Source: Bacteroidales bacterium (GTDB lineage: Bacteria; Bacteroidota; Bacteroidia; Bacteroidales; F082). Taken from it: a stretch of DNA of 40,720 nt. How positions within the stretch are numbered: the stretch's first letter is position 1; every line of letters begins with the position of its first letter. The stretch spans positions 1-40,720 of the forward strand of contig JAUYGX010000071.1 of NCBI GenBank assembly GCA_030690365.1, written 5' to 3'. Under the pieces are notes generated by a model. It saw nothing but the letters and a program-made list of their open reading frames with translations, was not told the DNA's origin and searched no databases. The translations under genes and the position numbers were made by a program. Below, in pieces: positions 9,209 to 16,971 of the stretch.

Positions 9209-10474
9209 ATGCAAAATCAATCAAAAATTACCTGCCCCAATTGCGGCAACCAAATAGATGTTCAGGATGCGTTATCGCACCAGCTTGAAGAAGAAATCAA
9301 AAAGGAATATACTGTTCGGCTGGCCAAAGAAAGGGAGGCATATGAGCAACAAGCCAGGATATTGGCGGATGAGAAAGCAGCATTTGAGGAAAAAAAGAAA
9401 AAGGAAAACGAACTTTTTCAGGAACGGTTTGATGTAAAAATCAAAGAAGAGAAAAAACAACTTGAAATTAAACTGAAAGCCAAAATGCAGGAGGAACAGG
9501 CTGATCAGTTAAGGGATTTGCAAAGGGAACTTGACGAAAAATCGGAAAAAGTAAAGGAACTGAATAAAAGCAAGATTGAAATTGCCCGGTTGCAGCGTGA
9601 AAAAGCCGAACTGGCCGACGCCATCAATGCCGAAGCGCAAATCATGCTCAACAGAAAACTGGATGAAGAAAAGGAAAAAATCCGCAAGAGCGAACAGGAT
9701 AAAAATGAAATGGCCATCAAGGAACTTCACAAACAATTGGACGATCAAAAACGATTGACGGAGGAGATGAAACGCAAGCAGGAGCAAGGCTCCATGCAAA
9801 TGCAGGGCGAAGTACAGGAACTGGCCATCGAAGAGTGGCTGGCCGGGAAATTTCCTTTAGACACCATCGAGGAAATAAAAAAAGGAGTCCGTGGCGGCGA
9901 CTGCATCCAGACGGTCAATACCCGGACGCGCCAAAACTGCGGCACCATTTATTATGAAAGCAAGCGGACAAAGGATTTCCAGGCAGGATGGATTGAAAAA
10001 TTCAAAAATGACATCCGGGAACGGGGGGCCGATTTAGCCGTACTGGTTACCGAAGCCATGCCGGCAGGTATGGACCGAATGGGACTGAAGGATGGAATTT
10101 GGGTATGTACCTATGAAGAATTTAAGGGTCTCTGTGTTGTGTTGCGCGAAACCATCATTCAAATTAGTGATGCCATAGGTTCTCAGGAAAACAAAGGGGA
10201 AAAGATGCACATGTTATACGATTATCTGACCAGCAATGAGTTCAAGTTGCAAATAGAAGGCATTGTTGAAGGGTTTACCTTAATGAAAATGGATTTGGAA
10301 TCCGAAAAAAGATCCATCACAGGCCATTGGAAGAAAAGAGAGAAACAAATTGAAAAAGTATTGCTCAACACCAATTTCATGTACAATTCCATCAGAGGAA
10401 TCGCCGGAACGGCTATACAGCCCATCAAAGCCCTGGAGATGCCTGAAGCAGAAAATGAATTGGAATTTGAGTAA
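9209..10474 (+). CDS. DUF2130 domain protein with zinc-ribbon and coiled coil
   Basis: A 421-residue cytoplasmic protein. An N-terminal CPNCG half-ribbon (Cys10, Cys13) is followed by a long, charged Glu/Lys-rich coiled coil (about 28-195) and the DUF2130 domain (about 197-330: GEVQELAIEEWL, RGGDCIQTV, YYESKRTKDFQ). The family is widespread in bacteria and its function is not established. A string of acidic residues and a Lys, Glu201/Glu204 - Asp231 - Glu250-x-Lys252, has the spacing and ExK ending typical of PD-(D/E)XK nucleases. That reading is my inference from the residues alone. It is probably transcribed alone from the -7 box at 9111. The family call is firm; the biochemical role is open. 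Confidence 0.85.
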   Translation: MQNQSKITCPNCGNQIDVQDALSHQLEEEIKKEYTVRLAKEREAYEQQARILADEKAAFEEKKKKENELFQERFDVKIKEEKKQLEIKLKAKMQEEQADQLRDLQRELDEKSEKVKELNKSKIEIARLQREKAELADAINAEAQIMLNRKLDEEKEKIRKSEQDKNEMAIKELHKQLDDQKRLTEEMKRKQEQGSMQMQGEVQELAIEEWLAGKFPLDTIEEIKKGVRGGDCIQTVNTRTRQNCGTIYYESKRTKDFQAGWIEKFKNDIRERGADLAVLVTEAMPAGMDRMGLKDGIWVCTYEEFKGLCVVLRETIIQISDAIGSQENKGEKMHMLYDYLTSNEFKLQIEGIVEGFTLMKMDLESEKRSITGHWKKREKQIEKVLLNTNFMYNSIRGIAGTAIQPIKALEMPEAENELEFE

Positions 10475-10533
10475 GAAACCAACGGTTTTTTAACCTGATA
10501 CTGCGATTTGGTTGTGCTGTCAGGTAATTTTTG

Positions 10534-10541
10534 TACTTTAG
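10534..10541 (+). promoter_or_regulatory. Near-match -7 box for the small CxxC gene
   Basis: TACTTTAG, one base off TAnnTTTG, ends 12 bases before the ATG at 10554. The same octamer recurs before porP at 11740-11747. If used, the transcript leader would be only a few bases long. Confidence 0.3.
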
Positions 10542-10553
10542 CAAAAAAAGACC

Positions 10554-10781
10554 ATGGCTGAATTTTGCTCACAATGTTCCCCGCAACAGTCTGTCGATGT
10601 CATTAATTTATATGAAATTGCCATAAAACTTAAGGAGGGACAATCAGAAAGCTTTTATTGTTCGGGATGCAACAACAGAACCTTGTTTAAAGACGAATCC
10701 GGAAATATATATCTGGGAAAAATAATAGATGGCGTTGGTCATTTACAACCGGTGAAACTTGATGACCTAAAACCACAATAA
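10554..10781 (+). CDS. Small two-CxxC zinc-ribbon-like protein of unknown function
   Basis: This encodes 75 residues with a Cys pair near the start (CSQC, residues 5-8) and a second pair (CSGC) about residues 36-39, a spacing consistent with one bound zinc ion. The C-terminal half (GNIYLGKIIDGVGHLQPVKL) looks like a small beta structure. There is no signal peptide or membrane segment, so it is cytoplasmic. I do not recognise a named family. Protein-like composition, a clear ATG and a near-match -7 box directly upstream support it as a real gene. It sits between a DUF2130 gene and a tRNA on the opposite strand, which gives no functional hint. Confidence 0.65.
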   Translation: MAEFCSQCSPQQSVDVINLYEIAIKLKEGQSESFYCSGCNNRTLFKDESGNIYLGKIIDGVGHLQPVKLDDLKPQ

Positions 10782-10886
10782 TTGTTATTTACAATGGCTT
10801 GTTAAACCACTTGAAGTATTGAAACCCCAACCTGTCCAGGCAAAAGAGGTATATTTAAAATGCTATTAATACAAAAGTTGATGCAC

Positions 10887-10917
10887 AAAAAAAGGCAGTC
10901 ACTTAACGTAACTGCCT
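10887..10917 (-). terminator. Intrinsic terminator of the tRNA-Ala transcript
   Basis: On the minus strand AGGCAGT, an 11-base loop and ACTGCCT are followed by a run of T (plus-strand A-run 10887-10893). It lies just downstream of the tRNA 3' end. Confidence 0.75.
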
Positions 10918-10928
10918 GAAATTTAGGG

Positions 10929-11002
10929 TGGAGAATATCGGAATCGAACCGATGACCTTTTGACTGCCAGTCAAACGCTCTAGCCAACTGAGCTAATCCC
11001 CC
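10929..11002 (-). tRNA. tRNA-Ala (anticodon GGC)
   Basis: On the minus strand the cloverleaf folds completely. The acceptor stem is GGGGGAT with ATTCTCC, including the G3-U70 wobble that is the alanine identity element. The D arm (GCTC...GAGC) is normal, the anticodon stem is TTTGA/TCAAA with loop CTGGCAG giving GGC, and the T arm is ATCGG/CCGAT with TTCGATT. The discriminator is A. The 3' CCA is not encoded: the DNA continues CCC after the discriminator. Promoter box and terminator flank it. Confidence 0.95.
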
Positions 11003-11033
11003 ATCTACAAAACCTTTTTTTGTTTTGAGGGTG

Positions 11034-11041
11034 CAAATGTA
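11034..11041 (-). promoter_or_regulatory. -7 promoter box for tRNA-Ala
   Basis: TACATTTG on the minus strand, an exact TAnnTTTG match, 31 bases upstream of the mature tRNA 5' end at 11002. It is back-to-back with the thpR box at 11064-11071. Confidence 0.55.
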
Positions 11042-11063
11042 GGAGTTTTTACAAATATCCTCC

Positions 11064-11071
11064 TATTTTTG
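11064..11071 (+). promoter_or_regulatory. -7 promoter box for thpR
   Basis: TATTTTTG, an exact TAnnTTTG match, ends 12 bases before the ATG at 11084. The expected transcription start falls about 6 bases before the start codon. Confidence 0.5.
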
Positions 11072-11083
11072 TGGTAAAATTTT

Positions 11084-11641
11084 ATGAAAAGATTGTTTAT
11101 CGCCATAAAAGTGTTCCCTGATCCTGAGTTTATCCGGAATTACACCTCATTAATAAGACAAATGGCATGGCACCGCATCGCATGGGTAGAGCCCGGTGTA
11201 ATGCATATGACATTGAAATTTTTGGGTAGCACTGCTGAAGATCAGATTCCGGTAATAGAGAAGGCCATGACGGGTATTGTAAAAGAAATGTCTCCTTTGG
11301 ATTTTCAATTCAGTCAATTGGGGATATTTGGCAGTTCATACAATCCAAGGGTGATCTGGCTGGGAGCGCCGCAACCTGAAAAACTTTCCATCATGGGGAA
11401 CACTGTTCTGGATGGACTGCACCAGGCTGGTTTTCCACGCGACAGACAAAATTTTGTGCCTCACCTCACCCTGGGCAGGATAAAAAAAGTGGAAAACAAA
11501 AAAATGTTTCAGGAAACCATCGATCAGTTTAGGAATCAATTGGTGATAGATGGAACTATTAGGGAGGTGTTATTATTTCACAGTACCTTAAGCACTTCTG
11601 GCCCCATTTATAAAATTATCAAATCCTTTGCCCTGAGTTAA
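11084..11641 (+). CDS. thpR: RNA 2',3'-cyclic phosphodiesterase (LigT/ThpR family)
   Basis: A 185-residue 2H phosphoesterase. Both signature HxT motifs are present: His41-Met-Thr43 in MHMTLKFLG and His127-Leu-Thr129 in PHLTLGRI, about 86 residues apart as expected for the bilobed fold. The N-terminus (MKRLFIAIKV) and the length fit the ThpR/LigT family, which opens 2',3'-cyclic phosphates at RNA ends and can ligate 2'-5' RNA in vitro. It is a cytoplasmic protein. It is transcribed away from tRNA-Ala with an extremely short predicted leader. The family is well recognised; the biological RNA substrate is unknown. Confidence 0.9.
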   Translation: MKRLFIAIKVFPDPEFIRNYTSLIRQMAWHRIAWVEPGVMHMTLKFLGSTAEDQIPVIEKAMTGIVKEMSPLDFQFSQLGIFGSSYNPRVIWLGAPQPEKLSIMGNTVLDGLHQAGFPRDRQNFVPHLTLGRIKKVENKKMFQETIDQFRNQLVIDGTIREVLLFHSTLSTSGPIYKIIKSFALS

Positions 11642-11739
11642 TTGTAAATACCCTTACACATATTGCAACTTTTTAGTTATTTATCCTGTCATTAATGCAA
11701 CAAATAATGCTTCTTAAGAGTTATGTGAATGAAATTTTA

Positions 11740-11747
11740 TACTTTAG
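11740..11747 (+). promoter_or_regulatory. Near-match -7 box for porP
   Basis: TACTTTAG, the same one-off octamer as at 10534-10541. It ends 19 bases before the TTG proposed as the porP start, and lies downstream of the alternative ATG codons at 11695 and 11707. Confidence 0.3.
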
Positions 11748-11766
11748 CCTTTCATTAATTATCGAC

Positions 11767-12726
11767 TTGAAACACTACTTACACTACCCGGTATTTGTCA
11801 TCATTTTGCTTGTGTCTGTAGGCTTGCATGCACAACAAGAGCCTGCTTTTACGCATTATCGTGAAATAACAACAATGTATAATCCAGCCTTTTCAGGCAT
11901 GAGGGAGGGTATCAGCGTGAATGGTTTATTTCGTCAACAGTGGGCTGGCTTTAATGACTATGAAACGGGCGAGAATGTTGCCCCGGAAGATTATTTGGTA
12001 ACCATTGATTCCCCCATCAGGTTTTTGCATGGCGGATTAGGAGGGGCTATTATTCAGGACAAAGCCACTTCCAACTGGAGCGATATCACGTTAATCCTGG
12101 CCTATTCGTATCACGCAGAACTCTCTTTTGGTACACTGGGAATTGGATTGGGCCTCAACCTTAAAAACAGAAGTATTGATGGCAGCAAATACAGACCTGT
12201 TTCGGAAAATGATCCGGCCATATTCAAGAGTTCACTCTCCGATATGCGCCTGGATGCCAATGCCGGCCTTTATTTTAAGTCGGCCGACAATTATTATATG
12301 GGACTTTCCATTACCAATCTATTGAAAACAACCTTTGCAAAAATTGTTCCAGAAGGCGACCCGGAGATTTCTACCGATCGCACCTTATATCTAACCGGAG
12401 GGTATAACTTTTATCTCCCAAACGACCAGCGTTTCGAGATACAACCTTCGTTCTTAATTCAAAGCGATTTAGTTTCAACACAATATAATTTGACAGGAAT
12501 CGTTAATTACAATGCAAAGTTTTGGGGAGGTCTCAACTACCGTTTCGGTGAATCTGTTGGTGTTTTGGTTGGGATGCGTTTTAAAGACCTTGGTATCGGT
12601 TATTCCTATGACGTGAATACCTTGCGATTAGGTGTCCCGGGCAGCCACGAAATTAGCATTGGTTATAATTTTAAAATAAAAGGTGATAAATCAAGGACCA
12701 GTTATAAAAATACACGATATCTATAA
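11767..12726 (+). CDS. porP: PorP/SprF-family T9SS outer-membrane protein
   Basis: A 319-residue outer-membrane beta-barrel protein of the PorP/SprF family. It partners the T9SS core and is needed for anchoring or exporting subsets of cargo. The start is chosen at the TTG 11767 because residues from there form a clean signal peptide (KHYLHYPVFVIILLVSVGLHAQ, about 23 residues), with the mature protein beginning QEPAFTHY, as is typical of the family. In-frame ATGs at 11695 and 11707 would add a second hydrophobic stretch and lie before the candidate promoter box; an automated caller would probably pick 11695. Family features are FTHYREITTMYNPAFSG, GLFRQQWAGF and the C-terminal barrel ending in IGYNFKI. 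It precedes gldK, the usual order in Bacteroidota. Confidence 0.85.
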   Translation: MKHYLHYPVFVIILLVSVGLHAQQEPAFTHYREITTMYNPAFSGMREGISVNGLFRQQWAGFNDYETGENVAPEDYLVTIDSPIRFLHGGLGGAIIQDKATSNWSDITLILAYSYHAELSFGTLGIGLGLNLKNRSIDGSKYRPVSENDPAIFKSSLSDMRLDANAGLYFKSADNYYMGLSITNLLKTTFAKIVPEGDPEISTDRTLYLTGGYNFYLPNDQRFEIQPSFLIQSDLVSTQYNLTGIVNYNAKFWGGLNYRFGESVGVLVGMRFKDLGIGYSYDVNTLRLGVPGSHEISIGYNFKIKGDKSRTSYKNTRYL

Positions 12727-12741
12727 TCACATTTGAAAATC

Positions 12742-12754
12742 TACACAATGTGTA
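12742..12754. promoter_or_regulatory. Perfect palindrome upstream of gldK, candidate operator
   Basis: TACACAATGTGTA is a perfect 6-1-6 inverted repeat. It ends 20 bases before the -7 box at 12775-12782, so its centre (12748) falls about 41 bases before the expected transcription start. This is the position used by class II activators such as Crp/Fnr proteins. The binding protein is unknown. Confidence 0.45.
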
Positions 12755-12774
12755 AAATGGTAAAGTTATTTTTT

Positions 12775-12782
12775 TACTTTTG
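12775..12782 (+). promoter_or_regulatory. -7 promoter box for gldKLMN
   Basis: TACTTTTG, an exact TAnnTTTG match, 56 bases upstream of the gldK ATG. No -33 TTTG is found at standard spacing; the palindrome at 12742-12754 lies just upstream of that position. Confidence 0.55.
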
Positions 12783-12838
12783 GCCCCTTGAAAAGAGAAA
12801 GTAAAAAGGAATAATCGCAATAAATCAAAATTCGAATA

Positions 12839-14209
12839 ATGAAAAGACTGATTTTATACCTGTTGGCTATTGTTTTCTTGGGCAGTTGCAGCAACTCAGG
12901 AAGCGGCGAACTAGTTGGAACCCGCAAAAATTCCAAACCATTCAATCAACCTGATCCCTATGGGATGGTTTTTGTTCCACAAGGCAGCTATACAATGGGT
13001 GCCGGTGACGAAGATCTTACTCATAGTAATCTCATTCAACCAAAAACCATTTCTGTTTCAGCGTTTTTTATGGATGAAACCGAAATCACCAATGATAAAT
13101 ACAGGATGTTTGTCAATTGGGTTCGCGATTCAATTGCCCGCACCATGCTGGGTGATGTGCGTCCCGAAGATTATTTGATTGAGGAAAATGAAAAAACCGG
13201 AGAAGTGTACGACCCTCCCTTTTTAAACTGGAAAACCGATATCGAGTGGAACAGTAAAGATCAGGACGTAAGGGACGTATTGGAAGATATGTACCTACCG
13301 GAGCATGAAAGGTTTTTCCGCCGCAAAGAAATAGACACCCGTAAATTAATGTACGAATATTACTGGGTAGATCTCCATGCTGCTGCTAAGAAGGATTTCA
13401 CCGAATCTGCTGATTTCAGGAACGCCGGTCTGGCTAACCGTCCTCAGGGGTTACGCGACCGTTCGGTGTACGTACGCAAGGAAACTATTGCGGTTTATCC
13501 TGATACTTTATCCTGGATTCACGACTATACCTATTCGTTTAACGATCCCATGACCGAGAAGTATTTTTGGCATCCTGCCTACGATAACTATCCTGTTGTT
13601 GGCGTAAACTGGAAACAGGCCCGTGCTTTCTGTGTTTGGAGAACAGAGTTCCTGAATGCACATCTGAAAAGTAAAAAAGGAGAAGTTGAATTGGCCGAAT
13701 TCCGTTTGCCAACTGAAGCCGAATGGGAATGGGCAGCACGCGGCGGATACGCCCTTAACCCATTTCCATGGGGAGGTCCTTATACCAGAAACGAAAAAGG
13801 ATGTTTCCTGGCTAACTTTAAACCCGAAAGAGGAAATTATATTGGAGATGGCGGACTTCGTACCGTGATCGCAGCTCACTATCCACCAAACGACTGGGGA
13901 TTGTATGATATGGCCGGTAACGTAGCAGAATGGACCAATAGCGCCTTCGATCCTTCGTCCTATAATTTTACCTGGGATATGAACCCCAATTACACGTATA
14001 CAGCAAAAGAAGACGATCCACCAGTAATGAAACGTAAGGTGATTCGCGGTGGTTCGTGGAAAGATATTGCATATTACCTTCAGGTAACTACAAGAACCTT
14101 TGAGTATCAGGATACGGCAAAATCCTATATTGGTTTCCGTACCATTCAACCTTTCCTGGGAAGAAACAAAGGTGATAATCCAAAAAATGCATCCAGAATT
14201 TATAATTAG
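12839..14209 (+). CDS. gldK: T9SS lipoprotein GldK/PorK
   Basis: A 456-residue outer-membrane lipoprotein. The lipobox LGSC17 ends the signal peptide. The rest is a formylglycine-generating-enzyme-like (FGE-sulfatase) fold: MVFVPQGSYTMGAGDED at the start, FRLPTEAEWEWAARGG near residue 295, GLYDMAGNVAEWT near 350 and KVIRGGSWKD near 400. In GldK/PorK this fold is structural. With GldN it forms the ring-like periplasmic assembly attached to the outer membrane and joined to the GldLM motor. It is the first gene of the gldKLMN unit, behind its own -7 box and a palindrome. The insertion between residues of about 110 and 215 is normal for the family. Confidence 0.95.
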   Translation: MKRLILYLLAIVFLGSCSNSGSGELVGTRKNSKPFNQPDPYGMVFVPQGSYTMGAGDEDLTHSNLIQPKTISVSAFFMDETEITNDKYRMFVNWVRDSIARTMLGDVRPEDYLIEENEKTGEVYDPPFLNWKTDIEWNSKDQDVRDVLEDMYLPEHERFFRRKEIDTRKLMYEYYWVDLHAAAKKDFTESADFRNAGLANRPQGLRDRSVYVRKETIAVYPDTLSWIHDYTYSFNDPMTEKYFWHPAYDNYPVVGVNWKQARAFCVWRTEFLNAHLKSKKGEVELAEFRLPTEAEWEWAARGGYALNPFPWGGPYTRNEKGCFLANFKPERGNYIGDGGLRTVIAAHYPPNDWGLYDMAGNVAEWTNSAFDPSSYNFTWDMNPNYTYTAKEDDPPVMKRKVIRGGSWKDIAYYLQVTTRTFEYQDTAKSYIGFRTIQPFLGRNKGDNPKNASRIYN

Positions 14210-14253
14210 TATTAGTAGTTCAAACCAAAGTCAACATTTAAAAGAAAAAAGTC

Positions 14254-15255
14254 ATGGGTTTTTTTAGTTTTGTAAAAACAAGGAAGTATAAAAAGGTAAT
14301 GAGTTTTGTATACGGCTGGGGAGCAACAGTTGTACTGGTGGGCGCATTATTCAAAATTAACCATTATACGGGTGCTGATGAGATGCTTATTGTAGGTCTT
14401 GGTACCGAAGGATTAATCTTTTTCCTTTCTGCATTTGAACCACCATTTATTGAACCGGACTGGAGCCTCGTATATCCTGAATTAGCCGGAATGTATGGTA
14501 GCGTTAAAGACAAAGAGCTTAGAAAAAGCAAATCTCCAACAGAAAAGCTGGACGAAATGTTGGCAAAAGCTCAGATTGACGAAAAGGCCATAGAACGACT
14601 TGGTGCAGGCATGGAAAAACTTTCTGATAACGCTTCAAAGCTGAATACTTTCTCGGATGCAGCTGTTGTATCTGAAGAGTTTTACAAAAACATGAAATCT
14701 GCATCAGGATCAGCTCATCAACTTGGTCAGGTTATTGATAAAGACGTTGAAGCAGCCGGAAATTATGCCAACAATATGCATAAGGTGAGTGAAGGTGCCA
14801 CCGTTCTTGCCACAGCATATGAAAATGCTGCCGACAGTATGAAACGTGATGCCATCACTACCGAAGTATTTGCAGGAACGGTTAAAACTGCTACCGAGTC
14901 GGCTCAAAGCCTGGCCGACAGCTATGAGAAATCAGCACTACTTTTGGCAAAATCAGTTTCAGCCCTTGATTTTACAGCCCTCGAAGGTGGAGCATATAAC
15001 GAACAACTTAGAAAAATTGCGGAAAACCTGACCGCCTTAAATGCCATTTATGAAATTCAACTGCAAGGCTCAAACAAAGCCGTTGAATCTTCAGAAAGAA
15101 TGCAAGGCACCATGTCGCAATTTCTTGCAAAGCTGGAGGAGTCTTCTTCGTCCACAGCCCAATTCTCAAGTCAAATGGAAGCCCTTACACAACGTATGAG
15201 TTCACTGAACAAAGTTTATGGCAATATGTTATCGGCCATGAACATGAACGGTTAA
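14254..15255 (+). CDS. gldL: T9SS inner-membrane motor protein GldL/PorL
   Basis: A 333-residue inner-membrane protein with two helices near the N-terminus (about residues 17-33 and 44-60) and a long cytoplasmic helical tail rich in Ala/Ser/Glu. Helix 2 carries Glu52 with Glu62 at its end. These align by spacing with the conserved glutamates of Flavobacterium GldL that take part in proton-driven rotation. GldL forms a pentamer around the GldM dimer. It sits 44 bases after gldK and 46 bases before gldM, so co-transcription is expected. The tail is longer than in some relatives, giving a cytoplasmic domain of about 270 residues. Confidence 0.95.
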   Translation: MGFFSFVKTRKYKKVMSFVYGWGATVVLVGALFKINHYTGADEMLIVGLGTEGLIFFLSAFEPPFIEPDWSLVYPELAGMYGSVKDKELRKSKSPTEKLDEMLAKAQIDEKAIERLGAGMEKLSDNASKLNTFSDAAVVSEEFYKNMKSASGSAHQLGQVIDKDVEAAGNYANNMHKVSEGATVLATAYENAADSMKRDAITTEVFAGTVKTATESAQSLADSYEKSALLLAKSVSALDFTALEGGAYNEQLRKIAENLTALNAIYEIQLQGSNKAVESSERMQGTMSQFLAKLEESSSSTAQFSSQMEALTQRMSSLNKVYGNMLSAMNMNG

Positions 15256-15301
15256 CAATATAGATTGTAATAACGGAATATTCCATTAAAAAAAATTAAA
15301 A

Positions 15302-16954
15302 ATGGCTGGATATAAAGAAACCCCACGGCAGAAAATGATCTCCATGATGTACTTGGTACTCACGGCATTACTGGCGCTTAACGTTTCGAAGGAAATTCTG
15401 GATGCGTTCCTGGTAGTGAACAAGTCTATGGAAACAACCAACGAAAGCGTTGCAGCAAAGATAGATGATGCTTATGCCAAGTTTCAGGCTCAATATAATT
15501 TAAATCAGGCTAAAGTTGGTCCTTATTGGGAAAAAGCCCAACAAATGCAGGTTCAGGCAGAAGATTTACTTAAATATCTTGAACACCTTAAATTTAAATT
15601 GGTACTTGAGGCAGAAAGAAACAAGGACTCATTGGAGATTGTTAACCTCTACTACAAAGATTCAATTATCAGAGGCGAAAACCGACCTGTTTTGAATCTT
15701 CACCTCGTTCCAAGCAAGGATAAATACAACGAAACCACCAACTTCATGGTGCATACTCCTACCAAAGGAGAGGCTTTTGTGCTTGCAGAGCATATGGATA
15801 AGTTCCGTTCTACCGTTTTATCGGTGATGGATTTACCTCAGAATTCAGAAAAAGTCGGATTGGTTACTTCGGGGGTTTACCCCAATGCAGATGGTGCAAA
15901 ACAAAACTGGGAAATGCACAATTTCTATAACACCATTTTAGCTGCCGATATTACCATCATCAATAAGATTATTGCCGAAGTACGTTCGGCCCAATTTAAT
16001 GCCCTTAATTACCTGTATAGCCAGGTAAGTGAAAAGGACTTTAAATTCGACAACGTAAAAGCTGAGGTAATCCCAACGAGTACTTATATTTTTAAAGGAC
16101 AAAAATATGAAGCACGGGTCTTGGTAGCCGCCTATGATTCAAAAACAGATTTGGAAAGTCGGGTATTACAGGGTGTTGATGAAATAACCGCCGCCAATCA
16201 AAGCCGCGCCACATCAATAAAAGGTGAAGGCGGGATGATTAACCTGGAGTTTCCTACCAATACTGAAGGTCTTCAAAGGTATGCAGGACAGATTATCATG
16301 CGTGAACCCGGTACAGGTGAAATTAAAACATATCCTTATCAGGGCGAATACATTGTGGCTCCACCTGCCTTAACTGTGGCTCCTTTAAAAATGAATGTGT
16401 TCTACATTGGTGTCGACAACCCCGTTTCAATTTCGTCCCCTGGTCTGGCTCAGGAGATCATTCGTCCGGTAATCAGCACCGGTATCCTTAAAAAGGATCC
16501 AAAAAGTAATGATTGGATTGTGCGCATCGATAAAAAACCTACAGGCAAAGCCATTGCAACGGTAAGTGCTACTGCAGAAATCGATGGCAAAGTCCTCCAA
16601 CTTGGAACCTCTGAGTTTCGTGTAAAACGTGTGCCCGACCCCATCGCAGAGATTGCAGGTCAAACAGGTGGAAGTATTGATAAAAATATCCTGTTATCGG
16701 CAGGTGCCATAATCCCGAATATGGAAGATTTTAATTTCGACCTTTACTTTATTGTTACTTCCTATACTTTTGGTACCATTGTAAATGGTGATTACCTTCC
16801 TAAGAATATCAAAGGAAATCAATTCACACCCGAAGTGATAAGCTTAATTAAAAATGGAAAATCGAAGCAGAAATTCTTCTTCGATAATATACAGTCGCAG
16901 GGACCCGATGGAACAATTCGCCCATTGAACCCTGTGAACTTAGAACTTAAATAA
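15302..16954 (+). CDS. gldM: T9SS motor protein GldM/PorM
   Basis: A 550-residue protein with a short cytoplasmic N-terminus, a single membrane helix (about residues 13-35, MISMMYLVLTALLALNV) and a long periplasmic part that folds into four stacked domains and reaches GldK/GldN. Arg9 in MAGYKETPRQKM is the conserved arginine that pairs with a GldL glutamate in the motor core. The length is close to other GldM/PorM proteins. The first periplasmic domain is helical (about 40-225), followed by beta domains. It lies between gldL and gldN, 17 bases before the gldN ATG, so it is clearly in the same operon. Confidence 0.95.
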   Translation: MAGYKETPRQKMISMMYLVLTALLALNVSKEILDAFLVVNKSMETTNESVAAKIDDAYAKFQAQYNLNQAKVGPYWEKAQQMQVQAEDLLKYLEHLKFKLVLEAERNKDSLEIVNLYYKDSIIRGENRPVLNLHLVPSKDKYNETTNFMVHTPTKGEAFVLAEHMDKFRSTVLSVMDLPQNSEKVGLVTSGVYPNADGAKQNWEMHNFYNTILAADITIINKIIAEVRSAQFNALNYLYSQVSEKDFKFDNVKAEVIPTSTYIFKGQKYEARVLVAAYDSKTDLESRVLQGVDEITAANQSRATSIKGEGGMINLEFPTNTEGLQRYAGQIIMREPGTGEIKTYPYQGEYIVAPPALTVAPLKMNVFYIGVDNPVSISSPGLAQEIIRPVISTGILKKDPKSNDWIVRIDKKPTGKAIATVSATAEIDGKVLQLGTSEFRVKRVPDPIAEIAGQTGGSIDKNILLSAGAIIPNMEDFNFDLYFIVTSYTFGTIVNGDYLPKNIKGNQFTPEVISLIKNGKSKQKFFFDNIQSQGPDGTIRPLNPVNLELK

Positions 16955-16971
16955 TTTAAATAGTGTACAGG

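Noticed and set aside
10492-10530. ACCTGA ... TCAGGT hairpin after the DUF2130 gene as terminator
   Set aside because: A 6-bp stem with a loop of about 21 bases is weak, although AATTTTT follows; not listed as a feature.
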